Below are positions 42,882-52,585 of a stretch of DNA of 64,000 nucleotides, in pieces. The first letter of the stretch is position 1; each line of letters begins with the position of its first letter. Origin of the DNA: Eubacterium xylanophilum ATCC 35991 (GTDB lineage: Bacteria > Bacillota > Clostridia > Lachnospirales > Lachnospiraceae); contig NZ_JAEB01000017.1 in assembly GCF_000518685.1 (NCBI RefSeq), positions 1 to 64,000 on the forward strand. Direction: 5' to 3'. Below the pieces are notes generated by a model that did not search any database, was not told the origin of the DNA, and saw nothing but the letters and a program-made list of their open reading frames with translations. The translations under genes were made by a program, and so were the position numbers.

Positions 42882-44023
42882 ATACTATGATTTATTTAGA
42901 TAATGCTGCAACTACATATCCCAAGCCTGATAGCGTGTATCAAGTGATGGATGATGCAAACAGAAACTTGGCTGTGAATTCAGGAAGAGGCTCATACAAG
43001 GTGGCTAGAGAAGCAACCGAGTTAATAAGTGATGTGAGGAGCAAGTTACTTGAACTAGTGCATGGAGTAAATGGCGAAAAGGCCGTTATCACGACATCGG
43101 CAACTAATTCGCTACAAATAATTCTTCATGGAATTAGATTCGAAAAGGGCGATGTTGTATATGTATCACCTTACGAGCACAATGCTGTTGCGAGAAATCT
43201 AGAGGTGCTTCGAAAATATAAAGGAATAGAAATTGAAGAAATACCATTAGTAGAAGAGTCGTTAGATATAGATTTAGATAAGTTTAAGTATATGATGACA
43301 AGAAAGCCGGCTAAATGTGTTTGCTGTACTCATGTTAGTAATGTAACAGGATATATTCTTCCGGTAAAGGAGATTTTTGAAATGTCTCACGGATGTGGGG
43401 CAGTTAACATATTAGATGCATCACAATCCTTTGGATTGCTTGAAATAGATGCTAAATCATCTAATGCTGATTTTATAGTTTTCGCAGGGCACAAAACGTT
43501 GTATGGACCTTTTGGAGCATCAGGGTTTATTGATGTGAATGGTATAGAATTAGAAAGTGTTTTAGCCGGTGGGACAGGTAGTAATTCAACCAATCTTGAT
43601 ATGCCGCAGGAAAGCCCGAATCGATATGAGGCAGGAAGTACAAATATTATTGCTTTAGCTGGGCTGAATGAAGCATTGAGAGTATTAGATCAAGCTGGAA
43701 ACTATAGTCACGAAAAGGAGTTAACTAATTATCTTGTTGACAAACTTAGAGATATAGATGGCGTTACTTTGTATCTTCCTGATGATGTTGAAAAGCATAT
43801 AGGTGTAGTTTCGTTTAATGTTGAAGGTTATACATCAGAAGAGGTGGGGATGATACTAGATGAGGATTATGATATTGCAGTTAGAACAGGATATCATTGT
43901 GCACCTTATATTCATAAATATATTAAGGATAAGGACACTTTAGGAACTGTAAGGATCGGATTAGGTTTGTTTAATACTAAATATGAAATAGATGTTTTGG
44001 TTGAAGCTGTAAGAGAGATATAA
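42878..44023 (+). CDS. sspA: SspA-like cysteine desulfurase
   Basis: The 381-residue protein is a class V aminotransferase-fold desulfurase. IYLDNAATTYPKPDSVYQVM is at the N-terminus, FAGHKTLYGPFGASGF holds the PLP lysine, and RTGYHCAPYIHKYI holds the active-site Cys that carries the persulfide. It would draw sulfur from L-cysteine and pass it to the PAPS-reductase-like protein. The start overlaps the ATPase stop; a second ATG is at 42887. About 117 bases then precede the helicase gene with no clear terminator. Confidence 0.9.
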   Translation: MNTMIYLDNAATTYPKPDSVYQVMDDANRNLAVNSGRGSYKVAREATELISDVRSKLLELVHGVNGEKAVITTSATNSLQIILHGIRFEKGDVVYVSPYEHNAVARNLEVLRKYKGIEIEEIPLVEESLDIDLDKFKYMMTRKPAKCVCCTHVSNVTGYILPVKEIFEMSHGCGAVNILDASQSFGLLEIDAKSSNADFIVFAGHKTLYGPFGASGFIDVNGIELESVLAGGTGSNSTNLDMPQESPNRYEAGSTNIIALAGLNEALRVLDQAGNYSHEKELTNYLVDKLRDIDGVTLYLPDDVEKHIGVVSFNVEGYTSEEVGMILDEDYDIAVRTGYHCAPYIHKYIKDKDTLGTVRIGLGLFNTKYEIDVLVEAVREI

Positions 44024-44140
44024 AGTGTTTAGTTAATAGTAGGATAAATAATGTGGCTATAAAGTAATGATCAAAGGTACTGATTAGATTAAAAAAAGAG
44101 ATGGGATATGTCTACTTTGTTGAAGGAGTGAGCAGAAGAG

Positions 44141-46300
44141 TTGAGTTTTCGTGATTTAGATATTAAAATAAGATACCGTTCGGGTATTCACGATTTTCCA
44201 AAGGATTTTCTGATTCCCGTTTTATCGAAAAGTAAGATATATAAGAGAGGAACTGGTTATTTTAGCACATCTGCCTTAGTGCAGTTGTCTATTGGTTTGT
44301 TTAATATGGCAAAAAAAGGTGGTTTGATACAATTAGTGTGCTCACCTAATCTTGATGCTGAAGATATTAAAGCGATACAATTAGGATATAAAACAAGAGA
44401 TGAGGTTATCGAAAAAGCAATAGTTAAAGGTATAAGTGATCCGGTTAATTATTTTGAAGAAGAAAGGTTGAATTTGATAGCTACGTTAATTGCTGAAGGT
44501 ACGCTTGATATAAAAATTGCATTCATGGAGGACGAAAACGGATTTAGATTATATCATGAAAAAATGGCCGTGTTTGTTGATGAATATGGAAATAAAATCA
44601 GTTATGCAGGATCTCCGAATGAATCACAGAATGGATTGGAAGGTAATTTCGAATCTATATACACTTTTTGTAGTTGGAAAGACGCTAGCCAAATAGAAGC
44701 CGTTTGTACAGCAGAATCTGATTTTGACGACATGTGGGACAATAGGACAACTAAACTACACGTGGTTGATTTCCCTAAAATTGCAGTAGACAAATTGATG
44801 ATTTATAAAAAAGACCGAGGTATAGACTGGGAAGTTGATAATAAACAGTTTAGATTTGATGAGTTACTAGTAAAACCACCTAAGTTTTTTAAACCAGATG
44901 GTGTGGAATTACATAAGTACCAAGAACTGGCTGTGAAAAAATGGATAAAAAATGATTATCAAGGTATTTTTGATATGTGTACCGGTTCCGGAAAGACATA
45001 TACGGCTTTAGCAGCAACAGTGGAATTTTCGAGGCGATATAATGAGAGAATAGCGGTTATAATAGTTTGTCCGTACATACATTTAGTGAGTCAATGGGAA
45101 GAAGATGTTGTGAATTGGTGCCGTGTACCAATAATTATTGCTCACTCAAAGGCGTCATGCGATTGGAAGCTTGAAATGCGAAAGGCGTATAAAAGGTTCA
45201 AACGTGACAATTCACCTTTCGTATGTATAACAACTAATGACACTTTTTCTGGTGATGAAATGCAAAACTTTATTACTCGGTTTGATAAAGAAAAGCCTGT
45301 GTTGATAATTGTTGATGAGGCGCATAACTTTGGATCTAATCAGATGATTAGTGTTATGCCTTGGAATATAGTTAATAGAATCGCGTTATCTGCAACTATT
45401 AACAGGTATATGGATAAGAGTGGTACAAATAAGATTGTAGAGTTTTTTGGGGAGAAATGTGTTGAATATTCATTAGAACAAGCTATAAAAGACGGAAAGC
45501 TTGTTCATTATGAATATTATCCTATTCCAATTGCGCTATCAGAGCAAGAATTGGGAAAGTATAGGGAGTTGTCACGAAAACTAAAAAAGTATATTGTTAT
45601 ACAAAATGGGAAAATGAGGATATCTGATGCTGGAAAGCCGGTAATATATGAAAGAACAAGATTATTGGCAGGAGCTGAAAATAAGATTCCTTTGTTAATG
45701 GAATTATTTGAAGATTATAAAAATGATAATAATATTCTAGTGTATTGTGGTGCAACAGGAATTGAAGAAGAAGAGAGCGGAACGACAATTAGACAAATAG
45801 ATCTGGTAACCCAAAAGCTTCAAGTAGAGTTTGGTATGTCAGTCAAGCGTTTTACAGCAGAAGAAAACTTGAAGGATAGAGAGAATATAAAAAAATATTT
45901 TGCTCAGGGCCAGTATCAGGTAATAACTGCTATAAAATGCCTTGATGAAGGTGTAAATATTCCTGGGATTAAAACAGCTTTTATTATGAGTAGCTCGAGA
46001 AATCCCAAAGAATTTGTACAAAGAAGAGGAAGATTATTAAGGAAAAGTAATAATAAAAATAAGGCTGTTATATATGATTTTATAACGCTTCCTCGGGAAC
46101 TTGATGATGTAATACCAAGTGACTTTGACGAAGACAGAACGATTATAATTGGGGAAGTTGCGAGAATGTTAGAGTTTGGTCGTCTTGCAGATAATCCTCA
46201 AAATACAGACTTATTGGTTAATCAGATAATGGAATCATATGATAGTTATTTTGATGCAGAAAATGAAATAGAAAAAATGGAGGAATACTATGGAGAATAA
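44141..46300 (+). CDS. PLD-domain plus DEAH helicase, SspFGH-type component
   Basis: The likely start is TTG 44141 behind AAGGAG. The 719-residue protein has a phospholipase-D nuclease-like domain (residues about 1-200): LYHEKMAVFVDE with His-x-Lys-x4-Asp and SYAGSPNESQNG. A superfamily 2 helicase follows, with DMCTGSGKTYTA (TGSGKT 281-286), IIVDEAHNFGS and FVQRRGRLLRKS. Such PLD-helicase fusions act as DNA-damaging parts of defence systems. Here it starts the second half of the ssp operon, where sspFGH genes are found; which letter it carries I cannot say. Confidence 0.87.
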   Translation: MSFRDLDIKIRYRSGIHDFPKDFLIPVLSKSKIYKRGTGYFSTSALVQLSIGLFNMAKKGGLIQLVCSPNLDAEDIKAIQLGYKTRDEVIEKAIVKGISDPVNYFEEERLNLIATLIAEGTLDIKIAFMEDENGFRLYHEKMAVFVDEYGNKISYAGSPNESQNGLEGNFESIYTFCSWKDASQIEAVCTAESDFDDMWDNRTTKLHVVDFPKIAVDKLMIYKKDRGIDWEVDNKQFRFDELLVKPPKFFKPDGVELHKYQELAVKKWIKNDYQGIFDMCTGSGKTYTALAATVEFSRRYNERIAVIIVCPYIHLVSQWEEDVVNWCRVPIIIAHSKASCDWKLEMRKAYKRFKRDNSPFVCITTNDTFSGDEMQNFITRFDKEKPVLIIVDEAHNFGSNQMISVMPWNIVNRIALSATINRYMDKSGTNKIVEFFGEKCVEYSLEQAIKDGKLVHYEYYPIPIALSEQELGKYRELSRKLKKYIVIQNGKMRISDAGKPVIYERTRLLAGAENKIPLLMELFEDYKNDNNILVYCGATGIEEEESGTTIRQIDLVTQKLQVEFGMSVKRFTAEENLKDRENIKKYFAQGQYQVITAIKCLDEGVNIPGIKTAFIMSSSRNPKEFVQRRGRLLRKSNNKNKAVIYDFITLPRELDDVIPSDFDEDRTIIIGEVARMLEFGRLADNPQNTDLLVNQIMESYDSYFDAENEIEKMEEYYGE

Positions 46301-46463
46301 TAAAATTGATAAGGACTTGCTTAGAATTATGTTTCATTCTATAAGAAAGGCTGAAGATGAAAATATAAAGACACAAAAGAATGATAATAAGAGAATGGTT
46401 AAAATTATCGGTGATTTTATTGATAGAAAAGTCAGAGAGGAGATTAGAAACGATGAAAATTAG
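46290..46463 (+). CDS. Small helical protein, 57 residues, between helicase and SMC ATPase
   Basis: An ATG inside the helicase end opens a frame MENNKIDKDLLRIMFHSIRK, then KAEDENIKTQKNDNKRMVKI and DRKVREEIRNDEN. It ends within the first codons of the ATPase gene. Overlap with both neighbours and a GGAGGAATACTATGG ribosome site make translation likely. Charged and helical; no family recognised. It could be a subunit or linker of the effector complex. Confidence 0.6.
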   Translation: MENNKIDKDLLRIMFHSIRKAEDENIKTQKNDNKRMVKIIGDFIDRKVREEIRNDEN

Positions 46464-48543
46464 AAGTATCAAATTGCACAATTTTATGCGTTATAAAGGT
46501 GATAACGAGTTAATGTTCTCTACTGATGATGAAAAGAATGTTACAGTAGTGTTGGGGGACAATACTTTTGGTAAGACAACTTTAGCGCAAGCTTTTAGGT
46601 GGGGGTTATATGAGAACCTTAATGATACAAATTATGGGAAAAAGAAAGATATTGTATTACTTAATAATGAAGTAGCGGCTTCGATGAATAAATCGGTAAT
46701 GGAGAAAGTTTTTGTAGAAATAGTTGTAATAAATGAGGAACAAGAAATCAAATTTGTTAGAACGGCCAACTATATAAGAAAGAACAGCGATTCATCAGAT
46801 ATTTCCGTGAAACAAATAGGTAATGTAGATTTAACAATGCAAGTAAAAGATAGTAATGGGGTTTGGGGGGACGTGATTCCAAATTGTGGGAAGACTGTAC
46901 AAGTAGAAATAGATGGAAAGAAACATACAAAAAAATATTCCAATGGGTGCGTTCAAGATGCGATTGACAATATGTTTCCACAGAGTCTTTCGAATTATTT
47001 CTTCTTTGATGGAGAAAGGTGGAATGATTTAAAGAGTAAAACAAATGATATAAAAGACTCAATATATACAATATTAGGCGTTAGTGGTCTTATTGAAATG
47101 ATGAATCATTTACGAGATGGAAGAATTAGCGTTGAAAAGAATTTTCGTGGAAATCTTAAAGGGGTTTCTGGTGAGTACTCAAGGTTAGAAAGAGAGATAA
47201 AGAGCCTTAATGATGATATCGCCGAATATGAGGAAAAGATTGAAAAAGCGGATGAGTCAATTGAAACGGAAGAACGCATTATTTCCTCTACTCAAAAAAC
47301 TCTCAATGATAATAGAAAAATAGAGGATGATCAGAAAGAATATAGAAATCTAGAATCAGATATAAATCGATTCGAAAAGGTGAAAAATGAGAATTATGCA
47401 GAAATGGTAAAGATTTTATCAAAATCTGCCCAGTTTTTTGCGGCTTCGCTTTTAGAAGATTATGAAGAATTGCTATCTAGGGTTGATTTGGAGGGGAGAG
47501 ATATTCCTGGTGTTACTGTTGATACAATTGATTATTTGATTGAGCATCAAGAATGTTTATGTGGAACAAGAATAGAGCCGGATTCGAAAGAGTATGATCA
47601 TATGATCCGGCTGAGAAAACAAGTGCCTCCAGAGATGCTTGGTGGGGCTGCTGGAAAGTTAAAAGAGAACCTTCTAAATTGGAGGAGTATTACATCTGAT
47701 TATATTGAAGAGATTGAGAAAAAAGCGGAATTATTTGATATGGCACAGGACACGATAGATGAAAAAGAGGCTGATAAGGCAAGACTTGAAAAAACGATGG
47801 ATAGGAAAACTAATTTAGGTCCTGTGAGGGAACAGAATAAACAGGCTAGTATTAGATTGAATACGCTCAGAAACAATAAAGTGAATATGGAATTAAAGAA
47901 AAAAAACGCAATAGAGAGCAAAGAATCAAAAGAAAAGCAATTGGATGCATTAGCGATACATGACAAACGCAATGCTCAGGTTTATAGATGTTTAGAGTAT
48001 TTAGATGCATTATATAAGAATGCAAGTATTAGAGTGAATAAAAGAAAAAATGATACATTAAATGATTTGAATGACATTATTGAAGAAAACTTTCAAAGAA
48101 TGTTTAACGATCATGAAAAATATGCAAAGCTAGGTGAGGATTATAAAGTACATGTATATTACAAGGAATTAAATGGAATTGAGGATTGTGAAGAATTATA
48201 CCTTTCAAATGGAGAGACTATTGCTATTAATTTTGTGTTTATCGTATCGATTCTTGAATTAGCCAATAAATATAGAGAAGCTGAAAAGGAAGACGAAGAC
48301 TATGGTATGGAAAACGCAATATTAGGTTTGCCGCTAGTTCTAGATGGACCTTTTTCTGCTTTGAGTGGAGAAAATACTAGTCTAATTTCAAGCAGATTAC
48401 CTCAATTTGCAGAGCAGGTTATTATATTTATGCTTGATAAAGATTGGGAACCGTCTGGTCTAGATCAATTTACATTGCCGGAATATTGTTATCGAGTTTG
48501 TAAAGATGAAACATCAAATAGTTCATCATTAGAGCATGAGTAG
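46453..48543 (+). CDS. SMC/DndD-like ATPase, SspFGH-type component
   Basis: The ATG at 46453 follows AGAGGAG inside the small gene; the longer frame from 46381 is not needed. The 696-residue product has IRSIKLHNFMRYKGDNELMF, then Walker A VLGDNTFGKTTLAQAF (35-43). Long coiled coils (about 230-330 and 430-530) flank a turn with CLCG like a half zinc hook. The end has FLxNGE-like LSNGETIAINFVFI and LPLVLDGPFSALSGEN (signature and D-loop). The layout is that of DndD/RecN/SMC ATPases. It probably partners the helicase. Confidence 0.87.
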   Translation: MKIRSIKLHNFMRYKGDNELMFSTDDEKNVTVVLGDNTFGKTTLAQAFRWGLYENLNDTNYGKKKDIVLLNNEVAASMNKSVMEKVFVEIVVINEEQEIKFVRTANYIRKNSDSSDISVKQIGNVDLTMQVKDSNGVWGDVIPNCGKTVQVEIDGKKHTKKYSNGCVQDAIDNMFPQSLSNYFFFDGERWNDLKSKTNDIKDSIYTILGVSGLIEMMNHLRDGRISVEKNFRGNLKGVSGEYSRLEREIKSLNDDIAEYEEKIEKADESIETEERIISSTQKTLNDNRKIEDDQKEYRNLESDINRFEKVKNENYAEMVKILSKSAQFFAASLLEDYEELLSRVDLEGRDIPGVTVDTIDYLIEHQECLCGTRIEPDSKEYDHMIRLRKQVPPEMLGGAAGKLKENLLNWRSITSDYIEEIEKKAELFDMAQDTIDEKEADKARLEKTMDRKTNLGPVREQNKQASIRLNTLRNNKVNMELKKKNAIESKESKEKQLDALAIHDKRNAQVYRCLEYLDALYKNASIRVNKRKNDTLNDLNDIIEENFQRMFNDHEKYAKLGEDYKVHVYYKELNGIEDCEELYLSNGETIAINFVFIVSILELANKYREAEKEDEDYGMENAILGLPLVLDGPFSALSGENTSLISSRLPQFAEQVIIFMLDKDWEPSGLDQFTLPEYCYRVCKDETSNSSSLEHE

Positions 48544-48553
48544 GAGGAAAAAG

Positions 48554-49084
48554 ATGACTAAAAAGAAAGAATATAAAACATATGAATATTTTAAAGTCGA
48601 TGAAGTGTTTTTTTGGGGGAAACATAAGGATTATGTTGATAAGCTTTGGACTAAAAATAAAATACAAGAATCATATTTTGCTAGGTTAGTTGATTTATAT
48701 GCTGTGGCAGCAATTATAGGGCTGAAATTAAAGAAAAGAAGCCCGGAAGTGAAAGATGATACTGATAACAAAAGAACTGTACAGATGCAGCAGCTGAATA
48801 ATAACTATCAGACTTTATTGCCAATTATGAGAATGGTGTTAATACTTGACGATTCACGGAATCTAAGTTTTGAAGAAAAACTAGAGAGTGCTTTTAGAAT
48901 TCCAGAGGATGAAAAAACGTACAAGGAAAACATGGAATTGTTTAATTCATATGCTAGGGGAGGGATCGAATTTTTGTATGAAAAATTGGTGCTTAGAACT
49001 CCGGATATTGATGAAGATTATTCTGATTATAGGATTGCGAATATGGTTTCGCTGATAAGTAATCCAATAATAGAAGAGATTTAA
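48554..49084 (+). CDS. Small protein of the SspFGH-type module
   Basis: AGGAGG before ATG 48554 fixes the start (176 residues). The protein is basic at its N-terminus (KKKEYKTYEYFKVDEVFF), then helical with RLVDLYAVAAIIGLKLKKRS. There is no motif I can name; it may correspond to the smallest gene of sspFGH-like sets or, less likely, to DndE. Its overlap with the ATPase end and the common direction show it belongs to the operon. The next gene starts 58 bases later. Confidence 0.65.
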   Translation: MTKKKEYKTYEYFKVDEVFFWGKHKDYVDKLWTKNKIQESYFARLVDLYAVAAIIGLKLKKRSPEVKDDTDNKRTVQMQQLNNNYQTLLPIMRMVLILDDSRNLSFEEKLESAFRIPEDEKTYKENMELFNSYARGGIEFLYEKLVLRTPDIDEDYSDYRIANMVSLISNPIIEEI

Positions 49085-49142
49085 GTAGTGTAATGATTGA
49101 TGAAATGATAACGTGCGAATTGCTTTTTAGGAGGCTTAGGAT

Positions 49143-51299
49143 ATGGAAGATATGAACCGCTCAGATTTTTGTGAAATTATTAACAAAATTAGTCAGAAAA
49201 GGATTGTTTTACCTGATTTTCAAAGAGAATTTGTATGGAAGTCAGAAGAACAACAATGTAAACTAGTAGCGTCCGTATTGGCTCGTATGCCAATTGGGAG
49301 TGTTTTATTGCTGAAGTCCAAACCGGATGAATATGCCACAAAAATTATTGGCTGCAGAAATAGTTTGGATGTCTCTGAAATTCAAGGAGAAGTTGAGTTT
49401 TTACTTGATGGACAACAAAGAATAACAGTGCTCAGTAACGTCTTCTCAAGCATAATTCACGAGTTGTGTCCCAAAGTATCTGAACTAAACTCGCCTTCTT
49501 TAAAAAGAAGATTCTTTTTGAGAATACCTAAATGGACACGTTGTAGAGATGAGAAAGATTTATTTGGTGTGCAATACATGCAATTCAAATACAAGAGTAA
49601 GAAAGATCCAGATTTTCTTTCAGGAGAGGTATATCCATTTGTGGAGTGTCTTGGATTTAAAGTGGACGATCAAACACCATATAACCCTAAAAGTAATTTG
49701 TCTGTTGATTTAGATAATTTTTGTTTGAACTATGATAATGGATATCTAATTCCTCTTTTTTTACTTGCACCTTCAGAGTGTGGTAATCAAGATCAAGCGA
49801 TGCTTAGGTATGAGGCTATTATCCAAAAAATATCAAAATCAATATATGATGAGATTATCAATTATTTCGAGGGGTTGCCAGATGACGCTAGAAAGATTAA
49901 TTTTGTTAGTGAACTAGTAACTGACGAAGTGGATAAGGAAGAGATTAAAAACAATTTGGGATTATTTAGTGATTATATGGATAATAAAAAAAATTTGTGG
50001 AGGATGAGTATAGATGCATTTTTGAAAGCGTGTGTAGAAGATATGGCATTAAATAGGATTGTGGTTAGTGCAGATCAAAGAGCAAGAGCAATTGACATAT
50101 ATGAGAATTTAAATAGAGGCGGAGTGAGCTTGAATACATTTGATTTAATAATGGCTCGAGTTGCTAAAGTAAGTACAGAGAATTTTTATCAAAGAATAAT
50201 TAATAATATAAAAAGGGATAAGGTATACGAATTAGATGTAGTCCCAGAATGTATAAAAAAGACAGAATTATCGCAGATGATAATTAATAAAACATACAAC
50301 GCGTCTCTAAACACAAATTGTTATATTGAAAGTAAGAATGAAATAGCATCTAAATATATTGACGTTTTTTTAGATGTTCTCTCGTTGTACTGTCATAATA
50401 AGGACACAAATCCTAGCCTTTATAAAATAGATAACATAAAAAGGGATGAGATATTGGCGATTGAACCCGAAGATATAGATAAGTATTGTGAAAAAATATG
50501 TGATGCTATAGATAGAGCGTTGTTCTTTTTTCAGGTTAGATGTGGTATAAGAAGCATTACTGAGATAAACTATTCCTTGATAATTGTCTTGGTAGCATCT
50601 GTTTTTTTAGTTGATAGTTGGTATGATGACCATAAAACACATGATAAGCTTGAGGCTTGGTATTGGTCAGTGTTATTTTCTGGCGAATATGATAAAGATC
50701 AAAATACAAAGATGATAACAAATCTTCAAAACATCATAAGAACGTTTAGAAAAGAAATTGATTTGAAGTGGATATCATCAATATCTGATTTAATATTGAG
50801 AGGCCAGAATTTCTCAGACAAAGAGTTTATTTTGATGGAAAAGGTTGCAGACGAGAGATATCCTAAAGATATTATACGGAGCTTTGTATGTCAGTATTAC
50901 TTATCAAAGACTTATGAGGATATGTTTGATCCGAGCAAGAAAATTAGCGTTTTTTGTAAGGAATCTGATACATTGGAGGCACATCATATTATTCCTTTGG
51001 GAACAGTAAAGAAAATTGGAGAATCAACAAGTGAGTTGAGAAAGAATCGTAAACATATCTGTAACTCACCAATGAACTTTGTATTAATTACAAGAGATTC
51101 AAATAAAGAAATATCAGATGATAGTTTAGTTGAGTATGCTAAGAAACTTTGCCCTCAAGCCCGTGCTGCTCTACATATTTCAAAGTATAATAAAGCTATT
51201 GAGGGAGAAGATTGCAAGGAAATCAAAGAAATACTTGAAGATAGGTTTGATTATTTGCTTGGAGATTTGCAACATCACGTAAATGAGTTGTTGAGTTAG
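49143..51299 (+). CDS. sspE: SspE-like phosphorothioation-sensing nuclease (DUF262 + HNH)
   Basis: The 718-residue product has an N-terminal DUF262 NTPase: LPDFQREFVWKSEEQQCKLV (24-43) and FLLDGQQRITVLSNV with DGQQR at 89-93. The C-terminal HNH of the DUF1524 kind is LEAHHIIPLGTVKKIGESTS, then NRKHICNSPMNFVLIT (His-His at 614-615, Asn later). This is the architecture of SspE, which nicks phage DNA in a phosphorothioate-dependent way, and of GmrSD enzymes. Its place directly behind SspABCD and the FGH-like set favours SspE. AGGAGG precedes the start. It ends the island operon. Confidence 0.87.
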   Translation: MEDMNRSDFCEIINKISQKRIVLPDFQREFVWKSEEQQCKLVASVLARMPIGSVLLLKSKPDEYATKIIGCRNSLDVSEIQGEVEFLLDGQQRITVLSNVFSSIIHELCPKVSELNSPSLKRRFFLRIPKWTRCRDEKDLFGVQYMQFKYKSKKDPDFLSGEVYPFVECLGFKVDDQTPYNPKSNLSVDLDNFCLNYDNGYLIPLFLLAPSECGNQDQAMLRYEAIIQKISKSIYDEIINYFEGLPDDARKINFVSELVTDEVDKEEIKNNLGLFSDYMDNKKNLWRMSIDAFLKACVEDMALNRIVVSADQRARAIDIYENLNRGGVSLNTFDLIMARVAKVSTENFYQRIINNIKRDKVYELDVVPECIKKTELSQMIINKTYNASLNTNCYIESKNEIASKYIDVFLDVLSLYCHNKDTNPSLYKIDNIKRDEILAIEPEDIDKYCEKICDAIDRALFFFQVRCGIRSITEINYSLIIVLVASVFLVDSWYDDHKTHDKLEAWYWSVLFSGEYDKDQNTKMITNLQNIIRTFRKEIDLKWISSISDLILRGQNFSDKEFILMEKVADERYPKDIIRSFVCQYYLSKTYEDMFDPSKKISVFCKESDTLEAHHIIPLGTVKKIGESTSELRKNRKHICNSPMNFVLITRDSNKEISDDSLVEYAKKLCPQARAALHISKYNKAIEGEDCKEIKEILEDRFDYLLGDLQHHVNELLS

Positions 51300-51405
51300 G
51301 TATGAAATTGAAATGTTGTATATATGGCTATTCTTTAGTATAAGGACGTACATCTTTTAGATGATAAACTGAATTTTTTTAAGACTGTAACTAGATGGAG
51401 AACAG

Positions 51406-51864
51406 ATGACAATATACGTAGATGCTGATGCCTGCCCTGTAACCAAGATAGTAGAGCAGGTTGCAAAACAATATAATATTCCTGTAACTCTTCTCTGTGA
51501 TACCAATCATGTATTGAGTTCAGATTACAGTGAGGTGAAGGTAATCGGAGCTGGTGCAGATGCGGTTGATTTTGCTTTGATTAGTATGCTTGAAAAGGAT
51601 GCTAATGATATTGTGGTTACTCAGGACTATGGCGTAGCTGCAATGGCTCTTGGGAAGAATGCATTTGCAATACATCAATCCGGAAAATGGTATACCAATG
51701 ACAATATAGATATGATGCTTATGGAGCGTCATTTGTCTAAGAAAGCTAGAAGAAGTAATTCTAAGAATCATCTGAAAGGTCCGAAGAGGCGTACAGAGGT
51801 TGATGACATGCGTTTTAAGGATGGCTTTGAGAAGTTGGTAAAAATGGCACTTGAGAGTTGGTAG
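51406..51864 (+). CDS. YaiI/YqxD family protein (UPF0178)
   Basis: The 152-residue protein reads IYVDADACPVTKIVEQVAKQ, then GADAVDFALISMLEKDANDI and VVTQDYGVAAMALGKNA. It is a full UPF0178 member with a PIN-like acidic pattern. The function is unknown. It stands apart from the ssp operon (107 bases) and is probably a passenger gene. ATGGAGAACAG gives GGAG before the start. Confidence 0.93.
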   Translation: MTIYVDADACPVTKIVEQVAKQYNIPVTLLCDTNHVLSSDYSEVKVIGAGADAVDFALISMLEKDANDIVVTQDYGVAAMALGKNAFAIHQSGKWYTNDNIDMMLMERHLSKKARRSNSKNHLKGPKRRTEVDDMRFKDGFEKLVKMALESW

Positions 51865-51932
51865 GAAGAGGATAAGAGAGTTGAGATTACTTTATTGTGT
51901 AGATATATTTCACAGTAAAGGCGGAAAAGTGA

Positions 51933-52298
51933 GTGTTTGAAAAATTAAATTTCAGTATGAACAAAGTTTATCCGACGCTTGTCGTTTCTACACTGAGTAG
52001 CGGAAAATCAACTTTGATTAATGCATTGGTTGGTTCAGAACTTTTGCCGAGCATGAACAGAGCCTACACTGCTCGCGCGGTAGCTATGCTAGATAACGAT
52101 AAGAAAGCACAATTTGAGATACATGCGGTAGATAAAGACGGAAATTATTCGCACATTGATAAGGCTATAAAAAGGGCGGTTGTGGATTTTAATAAATCGA
52201 ATGATGTTTCGGAGATGATTATTGAGGGAAAAATAAAAGGTATTCGTAATAGTAAAAAATCTTTACTACTTATAGATTATAATTGTCTCATAAATTAA
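51933..52298 (+). pseudogene. Dynamin-like GTPase, N-terminal fragment
   Basis: The frame reads PTLVVSTLSSGKSTLINALV with a P-loop (G1), then LLPSMNRAYTARAVAMLDND with the G2 Thr. It stops after LLLIDYNCLIN, before G3 is complete. These are the first 115 residues of a bacterial dynamin-like protein. The DNA then turns into an IS3 end. Initiation may be at ATG 51957 or a TTG; the gene is dead either way. Confidence 0.78.
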
Positions 52299-52585
52299 GG
52301 CACTGATAGCGACATTTCTTAATGAATCTGATATACTATAACCAAACAAAGAAAGAAGGTAATTATTATGTCAAAATCAAGAAGAAATTTCAGTGCTGAA
52401 TTTAAAACCAGTCTCGTACTCCAGTTACTCAAAGGTGAAAAGAAACTCAACGTTCTAGCCGTTGAAAACAATATTCAACCTAATCTTCTCCGTAACTGGA
52501 AAAAAGAATTCCTTGCCAATGCGTCTCTTGCCTTTGATAAACAAGCGAGAAGATAATCTTCGAGAAAAGCTTGCAGAAGAGTATA
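52299..52585 (+). mobile_element. IS3-family left end with OrfA fragment
   Basis: An ATG at 52368 opens RRNFSAEFKTSLVLQLLKGE, then NIQPNLLRNWKKEFLANASL, the helix-turn-helix of IS3 OrfA. It stops at 62 residues; a shifted frame continues KREDNLREKLAEEYN as in a full OrfA. OrfB is absent. The element has lost its right side, and a helicase tail begins where it ends. It is not the missing part of the IS at 1-258 in an obvious way. Confidence 0.85.

Noticed and set aside
36668-51299. Canonical DndABCDE system
   Set aside because: A DUF4007 protein and a DUF262-HNH nuclease are present, and no clear DndB or DndE was seen. The gene set fits SspABCD better.
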